Source: Terrimonas_A sp036262095
Lineage (GTDB): Bacteria; Bacteroidota; Bacteroidia; Chitinophagales; Chitinophagaceae
Direction: 5' to 3'
Assembly (NCBI GenBank): GCA_036262095.1
Contig: DATAJQ010000097.1
Span: 16,329 to 80,328 of the forward strand
Length of the DNA: 64,000 nucleotides
Of this stretch, positions 37,497 to 47,506 are shown piece by piece; within the stretch, counting starts at the first letter, position 1, and every line of letters begins with the position of its first letter. The notes under the pieces were generated by a model that saw only the letters and a program-made list of their open reading frames with translations, made no database searches and had not been told where the DNA came from. The translations under genes and the position numbers were made by a program.

Positions 37497-37781
37497 ATGA
37501 AAAAATTAATGTTCAGCCTGTTGGCTATTGCCATTGTAGCAGGGGTAAGTGCGTTCACTTTGAACAAACCCGGTCAGGTTAAAAAGCCGGTAGATGCTGC
37601 TATCTACTATCAAACGACAGAAGGTTTCTATGTACGGACCAATCCGGAAACAAATTGCCAATTGCCTTCCGACAATCCATGTGAGGTATATTTTTTACAT
37701 GATCCGGGCGTTCCCTCTTTTTACATTAGCAGCCCTCCCGCGCCCTATACCGGATCGGGAGTTTGCGGAAGACGTGAATGA
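37497..37781 (+). CDS. Small exported DUF6520-like protein
   Basis: 94 residues: signal peptide (MKKLMFSLLAIAIVAGVSAF) then a short mature part with three or four cysteines (NCQLPSDNPCEVYF, SGVCGRRE). The opening matches the small DUF6520 proteins common in Bacteroidota, which often occur in several copies per genome. Function unknown. A strong bidirectional terminator follows nine bases after the stop. Confidence 0.7.
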   Translation: MKKLMFSLLAIAIVAGVSAFTLNKPGQVKKPVDAAIYYQTTEGFYVRTNPETNCQLPSDNPCEVYFLHDPGVPSFYISSPPAPYTGSGVCGRRE

Positions 37782-37790
37782 TCCTGTTTT

Positions 37791-37826
37791 TATAAAGGCC
37801 GTTGTATTCACATAACGGCCTTTATA
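37791..37826. terminator. Bidirectional intrinsic terminator
   Basis: Perfect 13-bp stem TATAAAGGCCGTT/AACGGCCTTTATA (37791-37803 and 37814-37826) with a 10-base loop, between convergent genes; T-rich on both sides. Confidence 0.9.
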
Positions 37827-37831
37827 ATTTA

Positions 37832-39337
37832 TTAGTTTTTTACGTTAACCTTTGGATCTATAAACTCCCATTCCATTATATGAGGATGCTGGTGTTCCCT
37901 CTTTTGTATCTCCTCAAATTTCTTTACAATTTCGGGATATTGTGTAGCGATATCGGTTGCTTCATTCCTGTCTGCTGCAAGATTATATAACTGCCAGAGA
38001 GCGTTGGGGTTTTTTCTTACATCCGTCCGCACCCCTTTCCAATCGCCCATGCGTATCGCGATCTGTCCGCCTTTCTCAGGATATTCAAAATAGAGATATT
38101 CATGCCTCTTTTGTGTAGCATGGTTGCCTTTTAGTTCCTGTAAAAATGAAATACCATCGGTTTTATTCGGAATAGTCTGCCTGGTCAGTTCTGCCAGTGT
38201 AGCCAGCAGATCGTATTGCGCGGAAACAAGGTTGCTGGTTTTTCCTGCAGGAATGATACCCGGCCAGCGTGCAATAAAGGGCTCGCGGACCCCTCCTTCG
38301 TATAAATCCATTTTTAACCCGCGCAAGCCACCTGCACTGTTGAAAAACTTGGTGTTGACACTCCCATTGAATGTAGCTCCATTATCACTTGAAAACATGA
38401 TAATAGTATTATTGTCTAATCCCAGTTGCTTTATCTTTTCCATAATAATACCAACCTGCACATCGAGATAGGTGATCATGGCCGCATAAGCTGACATGGG
38501 GTACTTGTGAGAGGCATAACCCAGTTGCCCATAATACGGCCTTTCATCAAACTGCCCGATATATTGTTGAACAAGTTCATCGGGCACCTGCAACGACAAA
38601 TGCGGAAGAGTATAGGGCAGGTATAAAAAGAAAGGTTTTTGTTTGTTCCGGTCAATAAACCCAAGCGCTTTTTCTGTCATTTTTGTAATAGCATAATCCC
38701 TGCCTTTGTAATAATCGAAATCAGCATCCGTAGCTTTTGTTGAATCCAGGCGCTGGTGAACATTGATAACAGGATTGTTCAATGTATCCCATTTGTCATT
38801 TTCCCAGAGATGTGTGGGGTAAAAATTATGTGCCTGTTTCTGATCAAGGACGCTGTAGTAATAATCAAAACCCTGCAATAAGGGACTGCCAGTCGTACCC
38901 GGCATACCCAATCCCCATTTGCCAGCCATGCCTGTTGTGTAGCCGGCGTTCTTCAACATTTCCGGTAATGTAAATACCCCTTCGGGTAAAGGCATTTGCC
39001 CTCCCTCTTCCTCATCTTTAAATCCACCCAACTCATAATTACCGCGGATATAGGAATGACCACCGTGTTTTCCGGTCATCAGCATCGCCCTGGCGGGGGC
39101 GCATACAGGCGAGCTGGCATAATGTTGGGTGAATCGCATGCCTTCTTTCGCCATACGATCAAGATTGGGCGTCTTTATTTTTTGCTGTCCATAGCAGCCC
39201 AGTTCGCCATAGCCCAGATCATCAGCGTAAATAAGAATGACGTTGGGGCTACTGCCTGCTTGCTTTGTTGACTTTACCTGCGCATATAATAAAAGGGAAA
39301 ATATCAGGGCACCTACTAGAAAGAGACATTTTTTCAT
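37832..39337 (-). CDS. Exported sulfatase (family S1)
   Basis: 501 residues from the ATG at 39337, which starts a signal peptide (MKKCLFLVGALIFSLLLYAQ); an upstream ATG nine codons earlier is less likely. LIYADDLGYGELGCYG gives the two metal aspartates (39, 40). The active-site motif is C-A-P-A-R (Cys79 to Arg83), the cysteine type that is converted to formylglycine. Later landmarks: GKWGLG, LPYTLPHLSL and FSSDNGATFNG. Hydrolyses sulfate esters in the periplasm; substrate unknown. No maturase gene in the window, so one must be elsewhere. Followed upstream by a HEAT-like gene 35 bases away in the same direction. Confidence 0.93.
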   Translation of the reverse strand: MKKCLFLVGALIFSLLLYAQVKSTKQAGSSPNVILIYADDLGYGELGCYGQQKIKTPNLDRMAKEGMRFTQHYASSPVCAPARAMLMTGKHGGHSYIRGNYELGGFKDEEEGGQMPLPEGVFTLPEMLKNAGYTTGMAGKWGLGMPGTTGSPLLQGFDYYYSVLDQKQAHNFYPTHLWENDKWDTLNNPVINVHQRLDSTKATDADFDYYKGRDYAITKMTEKALGFIDRNKQKPFFLYLPYTLPHLSLQVPDELVQQYIGQFDERPYYGQLGYASHKYPMSAYAAMITYLDVQVGIIMEKIKQLGLDNNTIIMFSSDNGATFNGSVNTKFFNSAGGLRGLKMDLYEGGVREPFIARWPGIIPAGKTSNLVSAQYDLLATLAELTRQTIPNKTDGISFLQELKGNHATQKRHEYLYFEYPEKGGQIAIRMGDWKGVRTDVRKNPNALWQLYNLAADRNEATDIATQYPEIVKKFEEIQKREHQHPHIMEWEFIDPKVNVKN

Positions 39338-39372
39338 ACTGCTGTTTTTGAAGTTGATGGGCATGTACTTGT

Positions 39373-40002
39373 TTATTTCCCACCTGCCTTTTTGATAACC
39401 TTCTCCACTCTTTTCCGCTTACTTTCTTTATCTATCTCATCAAGCCGTGAATTAAGCGTTTGAATAAATTTCTTCCTGTTCTTATCATTAAGAATGTCTA
39501 CTGCCTTTTCTGCATACATGGGCAGTTGGTTGACCGGGCTTTGCAGGAGCTGCTCATTGAGCAATGCAAATGCATCATCAGCATATTGCTTTAATGCGCA
39601 CAGGCTGATCAGGATATTCACTGCATGGTCTTTTGTGATCACCGACCCTTTATCCGCCGCATCAACGATTTTTGAAATGGAAGAAAAGATAGCCCTGGGG
39701 TTTTCAGGCGTTATAGTGTTCAATGCGGTCATTGCGCCCCATTGCAGCCGGTTGTTTTTGTGATCGAGTAACGCAAGGAATTCTTTGTAATAAGAAGAGA
39801 TCAAAGAAGGGTTGATGGCACCTGTTTCGTAGAGAACTTTTATGCAATCGTTCTGGATGTCTTTGTTCCTACTGGAAAGATTGTCTACCAGTTCCTGAAC
39901 GGCATTTTTATCTTTTTTGGCAGCAATTTGTTTTGCCAGTTCCTGGTTTGGTAGTTCATCTCTGCGGTTGAGGGAAGAAGCAAGCCTGGTTAGCACACTC
40001 AT
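39373..40002 (-). CDS. HEAT-repeat-like cytoplasmic protein
   Basis: 209 residues, no signal peptide, almost entirely helical with repeated leucine-rich pairs: LVDNLSSRNKDIQNDCIKVL, FLALLDHKNNRLQWGAMTAL, ISKIVDAADKGSVITKDHAV. This is the look of HEAT/armadillo-type repeats. The C-terminus is highly charged (DEIDKESKRKRVEKVIKKAG). Function unknown; likely a protein-interaction scaffold. It precedes the sulfatase gene in the same direction and probably shares its transcript. Confidence 0.7.
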   Translation of the reverse strand: MSVLTRLASSLNRRDELPNQELAKQIAAKKDKNAVQELVDNLSSRNKDIQNDCIKVLYETGAINPSLISSYYKEFLALLDHKNNRLQWGAMTALNTITPENPRAIFSSISKIVDAADKGSVITKDHAVNILISLCALKQYADDAFALLNEQLLQSPVNQLPMYAEKAVDILNDKNRKKFIQTLNSRLDEIDKESKRKRVEKVIKKAGGK

Positions 40003-40196
40003 TGATTGAATGTTTGATAAGGGTGTTTTTTGATAAGAGTTCTGTAAATGGGAAGTTAATGCATATTTCTGATCAAAACATTTGATGCAGAGGCATCTTG
40101 TATATATAAATCCGGCTTCTTTTTACTCAGATCATCTCCTTCTGTATTTTTGCGTAAGAAGCGGTTCAATCTCTTCACACAAAATCATAACCCGGC

Positions 40197-41432
40197 TTGA
40201 AAAACGTACAATTGGGATTGAAGGAGAACTGGAAGCAATTCAGTTTGCTTGTCGTCATCAATGCCTTTGTCGGAGGTATGGTGGGGCTGGAGAGAAGTAT
40301 TCTTCCACAGATAGCCGAAGCTGAATTTCATATTGCTGCTAAAACGGCGATCCTTTCTTTTATTATCGTATTCGGGATCGTTAAAGCACTTACCAATTAT
40401 TTTACTGGAACACTGGCCAATAAACTGGGAAGAAAGAATCTCCTGGTGATTGGTTGGCTCTTTGGTATTCCTGTCCCTTTTATACTGATGTATGCCGGGA
40501 ACTGGAACTGGATCGTTGCTGCAAACATTTTGCTGGGCATTAACCAGGGTCTGGCATGGAGCAGTACTGTTGTAATGAAAATAGACCTGGTAGGGGAGAA
40601 GCAAAGGGGATTTGCAATGGGACTGAATGAGTTTGCCGGTTATGTAGCAGTGGCAGCGGTTGCATTTGCTACCGGTTGGATAGCTGCTGAATATGGATTA
40701 AGACCGTATCCCTTTTATATTGGCATTGCTTTAACCATACTCGGATTGCTGGGCAGCCTGTTTTTGGTAAAAGATACCCGGCATCATGTCGCACATGAAA
40801 CCACTACCAGCAACATTCCCAGGCTCAAAAAGATCTTTTGGGAAACGACCTGGGCGAATAAAAACCTCGGCTCAGTTACACAGGCAGGATTGATCAACAA
40901 TCTGAATGATGCACTGACCTGGGGTCTGTTTCCCATCCTGCTGGCGTCAAAAGGATTCAGCATAGCTGCGATCGGAATAATAACAGCCATTTATCCGGCT
41001 GTTTGGGGTATCGGGCAATTATTCACCGGGAAAATGGCCGATCATTATTGCAAAAAGGACCTGCTTTTTTGGGGAATGCTGCTGCAGGGCCTGGCATTGA
41101 TTGCTTTGCTGTTTGCATCAACAATGGTCCATTTTATCACGCTTTCCTCTGTTCTTGGCTGGGGAACGGCCATGGTGTACCCGACTTTCCTGGCAACAGT
41201 GGCCGAGCATACCCACCCTGCAGACAGGGCTGGAAGCATCGGCGTATTCCGCCTTTGGCGTGATATGGGATATGCCATTGGGGCCATTCTTACAGGCGTT
41301 ATTGCAGATGCTTTAGGCATTAATGCAGCTATTTTTATCATCGGGCTGCTTACTGTTTTTTCTTCCGGCATCATTTATTTCAGGATGAAATGTGAGGATC
41401 TTTCCGGAGCGAAACTTTTTAAATGGATTTAG
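40197..41432 (+). CDS. Major facilitator superfamily transporter
   Basis: 411 residues from a TTG start at 40197; no ATG lies before the first helix. Twelve predicted transmembrane helices with the loop 2-3 motif as YFTGTLANKLGRKN and a second-half counterpart GQLFTGKMADHYCKKD. The central charged loop (about residues 185-215) separates two six-helix bundles. A drug or metabolite exporter is most likely, but the substrate cannot be inferred. Single gene with its own upstream region. Confidence 0.88.
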   Translation: MKNVQLGLKENWKQFSLLVVINAFVGGMVGLERSILPQIAEAEFHIAAKTAILSFIIVFGIVKALTNYFTGTLANKLGRKNLLVIGWLFGIPVPFILMYAGNWNWIVAANILLGINQGLAWSSTVVMKIDLVGEKQRGFAMGLNEFAGYVAVAAVAFATGWIAAEYGLRPYPFYIGIALTILGLLGSLFLVKDTRHHVAHETTTSNIPRLKKIFWETTWANKNLGSVTQAGLINNLNDALTWGLFPILLASKGFSIAAIGIITAIYPAVWGIGQLFTGKMADHYCKKDLLFWGMLLQGLALIALLFASTMVHFITLSSVLGWGTAMVYPTFLATVAEHTHPADRAGSIGVFRLWRDMGYAIGAILTGVIADALGINAAIFIIGLLTVFSSGIIYFRMKCEDLSGAKLFKWI

Positions 41433-41583
41433 GATACTTGTTCCCAAGCCAATCTTTAATATAACTTTTATCTATCGGAATATAGAATCAATTGATAGCG
41501 ATTATATGCCCGAAATCCTATTTTTATAATGCTTATGCCTACCGAGCCCGGCAACGTATCAATAGACTTAAAAAACTTATTAA

Positions 41584-43860
41584 ATGGAAAAACAATCACA
41601 AGACATCAGCAAATGCCCCTTTCATAATGGCAGCTTAAAAAGCAATGTTGGTGGAAGCGGCACCAGGAATAATTATTGGTGGCCCAATCAGTTAAAAGTG
41701 AACATTCTTCGTCAGAATTCATCCTTGTCAAACCCGATGGATAAGGATTTCAATTATGCCGAAGCTTTTAAAAGCCTTGACCTTGAAGCAGTGAAAAAAG
41801 ACCTTCATGCACTTATGAAGGACTCGCAGGATTGGTGGCCGGCCGATTTCGGGCATTATGGCCCTTTATTTATCCGCATGGCCTGGCATAGCGCCGGCAC
41901 TTATCGTGTGGGTGATGGCCGCGGTGGTGCAGGTGCCGGGCAGCAACGTTTTGCTCCGCTCAATAGCTGGCCCGACAATGTGAGTCTCGATAAAGCCCGC
42001 AGGCTGCTCTGGCCGATCAAACAAAAATATGGCCGCAAGATTTCCTGGGCCGACCTGCTTATCCTTACAGGTAATGTGGCACTGGAATCAATGGGCTTCA
42101 AAACATTCGGCTTTGCCGGTGGAAGGGAAGATGTATGGGAGCCGGATGAAGCAGTATACTGGGGTTCAGAAACCACCTGGTTGGGAGGTGATGTGCGATA
42201 TGCTCAGGGTTCTGACGGTGTGGCCAAACAGCATGGCGTTGTCTCATCCGATGACAATGCCGATGGCAAACTTCATTCCCGCAATCTGGAAAATCCGCTG
42301 GCTGCTGTACAAATGGGTTTGATCTACGTAAACCCTGAAGGTCCTGATGGCAACCCCGACCCACTTGTGGCTGCCAAAGATATCCGCGATACATTCGGCC
42401 GCATGGCTATGAATGATGAAGAAACAGTGGCGCTGATCGCAGGTGGCCACAGCTTTGGCAAAACCCATGGCGCTGCTCCTGCAACGCATGTAGGTAAAGA
42501 ACCGGAAGCTGCCGGTATGGAACAGCAGGGGCTGGGTTGGAGCAATAGTTATGGTTCAGGCAAAGGTGCAGACACTATTACAAGCGGACTCGAAGTAACA
42601 TGGACAAAAACGCCTACCCGCTGGAGCAACAACTTCTTTGAAAACCTTTTCGGCTTTGAATGGGAACTTTCTAAAAGCCCTGCAGGCGCACATCAGTGGG
42701 TAGCAAAAAATGCGGATAAGATCATTCCGGATGCATACGATGGTTCAAAAAAACACCTGCCTACCATGCTCACTACTGACCTTTCTTTGAGGTTTGATCC
42801 GGTATATGAAAAAATATCCAGGCATTTCCTGGAAAATCCTGATGCGTTTGCAGATGCATTTGCACGGGCCTGGTTTAAATTAACGCACCGCGACATGGGT
42901 CCCCGCTCCCGTTACCTGGGGCCGGATGTGCCAGCAGAAGAACTGGTTTGGCAGGACCCTATCCCTGCAGTTGATCACAAATTGATAGATGAGAAAGATG
43001 CAGCAGCATTAAAAGCAAAAATACTGGAGTCCGGGTTGAGTGTGGCTGAACTGGTTTCCACCGCATGGGCTTCGGCTTCTACTTTCCGTGGCTCCGATAA
43101 ACGCGGAGGTGCCAATGGAGCACGTGTCCGTCTGGCTCCCCAGAAATCCTGGCCGGTCAATAACCCGCAGCAATTGCAAAAAGTATTGACTGCATTGGAA
43201 AAAATTCAAAAAGAATTTAACAGCACCCAGTCAGGCGGTAAAAAAGTTTCCCTGGCTGATCTCATTGTGCTGGCTGGCGATGCTGCTATAGAAAAAGCAG
43301 CAAAAGAAGCCGGGCATAAAGTTAATATTCCGTTTGCACCAGGCCGTATGGATGCTTCGCAGGAGCAGACTGATGTTGATTCTGTCGGTCACCTCGAACC
43401 AATTGGCGATGGTTTCCGTAACTATCGCAAAGCAAGTATTCCTGCATCTACCGAAGAGCTGCTGATCGATAAAGCACAGTTGCTTACACTTACTGCTCCT
43501 GAAATGACGGTGCTGGTGGGTGGTATGCGTGTACTGGATACGAATTTCGACGGCTCTAAGAATGGAGTGTTCACACAACGCCCGGGCAAACTGACCAATG
43601 ATTTCTTTATAAACCTGCTCGATATGAATACTGCCTGGAAAGCTGCATCTGAAGACAGGGAATTGTATATCGGCAGTGACCGTGCTACCGGTCAGCCCAA
43701 ATGGACAGGCAGCCGAGCAGATCTTGTGTTTGGTTCCAATGCTGAGCTGAGGGCTATTGCAGAAGTGTATGGAAGTGCAGATGCGCAGAGCAAATTTGTG
43801 AACGACTTTGTAGCCGCATGGAATAAAGTGATGAATCTGGACAGGTTTGATTTGAAATGA
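41584..43860 (+). CDS. katG: Catalase-peroxidase
   Basis: 758 residues, normal for two-domain KatG. Distal heme pocket RMAWH at Arg98, Trp101, His102; proximal block AGGHSFGKTHG; the Met-Tyr-Trp cross-link partners are in YVNPEGPDG and RMAMNDEE together with Trp101. The C-terminal domain repeats the fold without heme (STAWASASTFRGSDKRGGAN). Breaks down hydrogen peroxide and has peroxidase activity; cytoplasmic. Monocistronic, ending in a very strong terminator. Confidence 0.98.
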   Translation: MEKQSQDISKCPFHNGSLKSNVGGSGTRNNYWWPNQLKVNILRQNSSLSNPMDKDFNYAEAFKSLDLEAVKKDLHALMKDSQDWWPADFGHYGPLFIRMAWHSAGTYRVGDGRGGAGAGQQRFAPLNSWPDNVSLDKARRLLWPIKQKYGRKISWADLLILTGNVALESMGFKTFGFAGGREDVWEPDEAVYWGSETTWLGGDVRYAQGSDGVAKQHGVVSSDDNADGKLHSRNLENPLAAVQMGLIYVNPEGPDGNPDPLVAAKDIRDTFGRMAMNDEETVALIAGGHSFGKTHGAAPATHVGKEPEAAGMEQQGLGWSNSYGSGKGADTITSGLEVTWTKTPTRWSNNFFENLFGFEWELSKSPAGAHQWVAKNADKIIPDAYDGSKKHLPTMLTTDLSLRFDPVYEKISRHFLENPDAFADAFARAWFKLTHRDMGPRSRYLGPDVPAEELVWQDPIPAVDHKLIDEKDAAALKAKILESGLSVAELVSTAWASASTFRGSDKRGGANGARVRLAPQKSWPVNNPQQLQKVLTALEKIQKEFNSTQSGGKKVSLADLIVLAGDAAIEKAAKEAGHKVNIPFAPGRMDASQEQTDVDSVGHLEPIGDGFRNYRKASIPASTEELLIDKAQLLTLTAPEMTVLVGGMRVLDTNFDGSKNGVFTQRPGKLTNDFFINLLDMNTAWKAASEDRELYIGSDRATGQPKWTGSRADLVFGSNAELRAIAEVYGSADAQSKFVNDFVAAWNKVMNLDRFDLK

Positions 43861-43870
43861 TAGTAATAAT

Positions 43871-43920
43871 GTTCTCCATAAAAAAAGACACCCACCTGGG
43901 TGTCTTTTTTTATGGAGAAC
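43871..43920 (+). terminator. Strong intrinsic terminator after katG
   Basis: Twenty-four bp inverted repeat (43871-43894 with 43897-43920) whose core is AAAAAGACACCCA / TGGGTGTCTTTTT. The outer arms extend the palindrome beyond what termination needs. Confidence 0.93.
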
Positions 43921-44060
43921 CAGATAACTGAATTATTTGCGGACAATCATTGTATCAAATTCGGACGGTTATTGAAATATAAAATTCCAATCATCTGAAA
44001 ATCAATATGGAGTAATGTGGTATCGTTTTAGTTGGCACTTCCCTGCCAAATCCGCTTCAG

Positions 44061-46523
44061 ATGTTTAAAAACTACTTCAAAACCGCCTTCAGGGTATTCA
44101 CCCGGAATAAAGCATTTACAGCGATCAATGTGCTGGGCTTATCCATCGGTATCAGCTCTGCATTGATCATTTTCCTCATTGTTCAGTTTGAGTTTGGTTA
44201 TGATAAAGCAGGAAAAGATACGGATCGCGTTTACCGGGTGGTAATGGACCTTAAGTTTGATGGTACCGACGGCCATTCTGCAGCCGTGCCTGCACCATTA
44301 AGTGCAGCCATTCAAAATGAAGTGACTGGTGTGGAGGCAACCGTCCCATTAATGCTTTTTCAGGGCGACGGAACAGCTAAGGTCAGTATCGAAAAAGCAG
44401 GATCGTCACAACCTTCAGTATTTAAAAAGCAGAAGGATATCATATTTACCAACCCGGAATACTTCTCTTTATTGCCTTATCAATGGATAGCGGGATCGCC
44501 GGAAGCATCACTGAAAAATCCATTCAATGTGGTGCTCACTGAAAGCAGGGTCAAAGAATATTTTCCTTCTGTCGACCCTAACGATGTTGTTGGCAAACAG
44601 ATAAAGTATAATGATGATTTTTCAGTAACCGTTTCTGGCATCGTAAAAGATTTGAATGAGCGCAGTTCACTCAAGGCGGTTGAGTTTATCTCATTCGCTA
44701 CCATCGCGCAGACTCATTTGAAGGACGATTTTATGATGAACAGGTGGAACGACTGGATGGCGTATTCCCTTGTATATGTAAAACTGGCAAAGGACACTAA
44801 AGCAGCCAATACAGAGAAGCAATTGAACGCATTGTTCGCTAAATATCATAAAGACGCAGGTAAGGATGCGAATAATTATAAGCGGTTCCATTTACAGCCT
44901 TTAAGTGATGTTCATTTTAATGCCATGTATGCAGGATTTAACCAGCGGCTCGCCCATAAACCCACTCTGTATGGATTATTTGCAGTGGCCGCGTTCCTGT
45001 TATTACTTGCCTGTATCAACTTCATCAATCTTACTACTGCCAATGCTACACACCGGGCAAAGGAGATCGGGGTAAGAAAAACCATGGGTAGCTCCAGGAA
45101 GCAACTCATCTTCCAGTTCCTGGGTGAAACTTTTTTGTTAACGGCAGCGGCCTGTATCATTTCGTTTTGCCTTGCACCGTTGCTGCTGAGGTTCTTTGCA
45201 GGGTTTATACCTCCCGGCTTGCAATTTCAGCCGTTTACTCAGCCCTATATCTTTTTGTTCTTATTTCTGCTGGCCTTGCTGGTGAGTTTCCTTTCAGGAT
45301 TATATCCTGCATTTATTTTATCGGGTTATAAGCCTGTAAGCGTTTTAAAGAACCAGTCTTTTGCAAACAAGAGCGAAACAAGACATACCTGGATAAGAAA
45401 AACGCTGACCGTATCTCAATTTGTGATCGCACAGTTCTTCGTGATCGCTACAGTGATGGTTGGCAAGCAGATCAATTATTCCCTGAATGCAGATATGGGG
45501 TTCAGAAAAACTGCTGTGCTAAGTTTTGATGTGCCCCGTGATGATAGTGCCAGTCTCCGTAACCTGTTGCTGAACGAGATCACTGCTATTCCAGGTGTGG
45601 AAATGGCAAGCAGGGGTTTTTTAACACCTGCTGATGCAGGCGCTGCATTTACCAATATAAAATACGGGGATGCGGCAAATGACAATGTTGGGAGTGTACA
45701 ACTGCGTTGGGGCGATAGCAATTATCTCAAGCTGTTTGATATAAAAATACTGGCAGGCAGGAATGTTCAGAAAAGCGATACTGCCAAAGAATTCCTGATC
45801 AATGAAACATATGCCAGCCTGATCGGCTTTAAGCACCCTGAAGAAGCAATAGGAAAGCAATTGGAATTTAATGATAAACTCATGCCCATTGTTGGGGTGA
45901 TGCGTGATTTTAATGAACAATCATTGCATTCAGAGGTCGGTCCGCTGGTATTTACCAGCATGGATCAGCGGAGCTTTTTCTATCACGTTTTATTGCAGTC
46001 AGGTACAGGGTCTAATACATCCTGGCCGGAAACGATTGCAAAAATACAGCAGGTCTATCATAAGGCATATCCTGATGCCGATTTCAACTATAAATTCCTG
46101 GATGATACGGTGGCACGGTTTTACGAAACAGAGCAGCGCACATCCAGGCTTTTAAGCTGGGCCACAGGGCTGTCTGTGCTTATCAGTTGCCTCGGCTTAT
46201 TGGGGCTGGTGATGTATACCATTAATATTCGTACGAAGGAGATCGGTGTAAGAAAGATACTGGGGGCTTCTGTTGCTAATATCATTTCCATACTCTCAAA
46301 AGATTTTGTGTTGCTGGTGATGATCGCATTCGCTATTGCCCTGCCTGTTGCCTGGTGGGCAACTTATAAATGGCTGGCTGATTTTGCCTACAGAACAACC
46401 ATGGACTGGTGGGTATTTGTTATATGCGGTTTTGCCATGTTATTGATAGCGCTGTTTACATTAAGCATCCAGACAATAAGAGCGGCGATGGCCAACCCGG
46501 TCAAATCGCTTCGTGCAGAATAG
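44061..46523 (+). CDS. FtsX/MacB-type ABC transporter permease
   Basis: 820 residues. Layout: helix 1 (about 21-41), large periplasmic MacB-like domain, three helices (about 300-430), a second helix after a cytoplasmic loop (about 455), second periplasmic domain, and three C-terminal helices. The FtsX landmarks RAKEIGVRKTMGSSRKQLI and TKEIGVRKILGASVANIISI are both present. This full-length, two-FtsX form is common in Bacteroidota and usually pairs with an ATPase encoded elsewhere; none is adjacent. Probably exports or mechanically acts on a substrate across the envelope. Confidence 0.92.
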   Translation: MFKNYFKTAFRVFTRNKAFTAINVLGLSIGISSALIIFLIVQFEFGYDKAGKDTDRVYRVVMDLKFDGTDGHSAAVPAPLSAAIQNEVTGVEATVPLMLFQGDGTAKVSIEKAGSSQPSVFKKQKDIIFTNPEYFSLLPYQWIAGSPEASLKNPFNVVLTESRVKEYFPSVDPNDVVGKQIKYNDDFSVTVSGIVKDLNERSSLKAVEFISFATIAQTHLKDDFMMNRWNDWMAYSLVYVKLAKDTKAANTEKQLNALFAKYHKDAGKDANNYKRFHLQPLSDVHFNAMYAGFNQRLAHKPTLYGLFAVAAFLLLLACINFINLTTANATHRAKEIGVRKTMGSSRKQLIFQFLGETFLLTAAACIISFCLAPLLLRFFAGFIPPGLQFQPFTQPYIFLFLFLLALLVSFLSGLYPAFILSGYKPVSVLKNQSFANKSETRHTWIRKTLTVSQFVIAQFFVIATVMVGKQINYSLNADMGFRKTAVLSFDVPRDDSASLRNLLLNEITAIPGVEMASRGFLTPADAGAAFTNIKYGDAANDNVGSVQLRWGDSNYLKLFDIKILAGRNVQKSDTAKEFLINETYASLIGFKHPEEAIGKQLEFNDKLMPIVGVMRDFNEQSLHSEVGPLVFTSMDQRSFFYHVLLQSGTGSNTSWPETIAKIQQVYHKAYPDADFNYKFLDDTVARFYETEQRTSRLLSWATGLSVLISCLGLLGLVMYTINIRTKEIGVRKILGASVANIISILSKDFVLLVMIAFAIALPVAWWATYKWLADFAYRTTMDWWVFVICGFAMLLIALFTLSIQTIRAAMANPVKSLRAE

Positions 46524-46541
46524 CTAAAAGAAATAGTCGAG

Positions 46542-46578
46542 GCCTGCAGGATAATATTGTTCTGCAGGCTTTATTTTT
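46542..46578 (+). terminator. Intrinsic terminator after the permease
   Basis: Eight-bp stem GCCTGCAG/CTGCAGGC (46542-46549 and 46562-46569) followed by TTTATTTTTAT. Confidence 0.8.
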
Positions 46579-46633
46579 ATGGTGTGAATGATCTGGCAGA
46601 TCCGTTTGCCATCAATCAATAAGCAGCATAAAA

Positions 46634-47443
46634 ATGGTTGAAATCTTCGATGATATCCGGAAAATTTACCTGTTCAGCCAGCCTTGTGAAGAGTTGGCCG
46701 ACTATATCGAGTTTTTCTCTGAATCTTCTGATGAAGCTACAAGGGATTTTACGGGTAATGCCTGCTTTAACGTTAAAATGTTCCCAAGCTGGACACCCAC
46801 ATTCTGGATCAATCTCGGCGCTCCTTATTGCCTGACATTAGGTAATGAACGTCATTATATACCCAAGGGGAAAGATATTCTTGTTACAAGAGATAGCATA
46901 GCAGAAAGGCATAACCAGCCTCTGGATCATTTATTTACTATTAAATTTTATCCCGGTGGGCTGGAAACTGTTTTAGGGATCGATCAATCCAGCCTGGCAG
47001 GCAAGCTGGTCCATCTGCAGGATGTGCTTCCTGCTTCTTTTATTTTCCGTGTCAAAAGAGCCAAAAATTTTTCGGAAAGACAGAAGTTGCTGGAAGCTTT
47101 TTTCGTTTCTCAAATGAGGACCTCCAGACCGCGGGCACATTATATGGAGCTGGTGAGCAAAACAATTGCCACTTATACAACTGGGAATTTGCAATATAAT
47201 GTGGATGAAATTTCAGCCCGGGTATTTACTACCTCCAAAACGATCAATCGATACTTCAATAAAGTGATCGGCACAACTCCCAAAAGCTATTTCTCTATTA
47301 TCAGATCGAGAACTGCCTTAACGGCTTATGTGACCAACAGGAAAGGATTTGATCCTTCTGTTTTTGGTTACCACGACATGAGTCATTTTTATAAGGAAGC
47401 AATAAAATTTACAGGTGAGCGAATGGCTGTTCATTACCGCTGA
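46634..47443 (+). CDS. AraC family transcriptional regulator
   Basis: 269 residues. The N-terminal half (about 1-150) resembles the DUF6597-type sensor of many Bacteroidota AraC regulators (FPSWTPTFWINLGAPYCLTL, FTIKFYPGGLETVLG); the C-terminal half carries the AraC DNA-binding domain (YNVDEISARVFTTSKTINR, GTTPKSYFSIIRSRTAL, YHDMSHFYKEAIKFTG). The helix-turn-helix is somewhat degenerate but complete. No obvious target beside it; the alpha/beta hydrolase downstream is the closest candidate. Confidence 0.85.
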   Translation: MVEIFDDIRKIYLFSQPCEELADYIEFFSESSDEATRDFTGNACFNVKMFPSWTPTFWINLGAPYCLTLGNERHYIPKGKDILVTRDSIAERHNQPLDHLFTIKFYPGGLETVLGIDQSSLAGKLVHLQDVLPASFIFRVKRAKNFSERQKLLEAFFVSQMRTSRPRAHYMELVSKTIATYTTGNLQYNVDEISARVFTTSKTINRYFNKVIGTTPKSYFSIIRSRTALTAYVTNRKGFDPSVFGYHDMSHFYKEAIKFTGERMAVHYR

Positions 47444-47506
47444 GAATGTCCTTTTTTTACCTGTTCTCTTTTCGGATGCTCTTTTAGCTTTGCCCAAAGA
47501 ATTATC

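Noticed and set aside
41471..41504. OxyR-like site upstream of katG (CTATC ... GATAG)
   Set aside because: Arms are only five bases and the spacing of ATAG/CTAT units does not match the OxyR consensus well.
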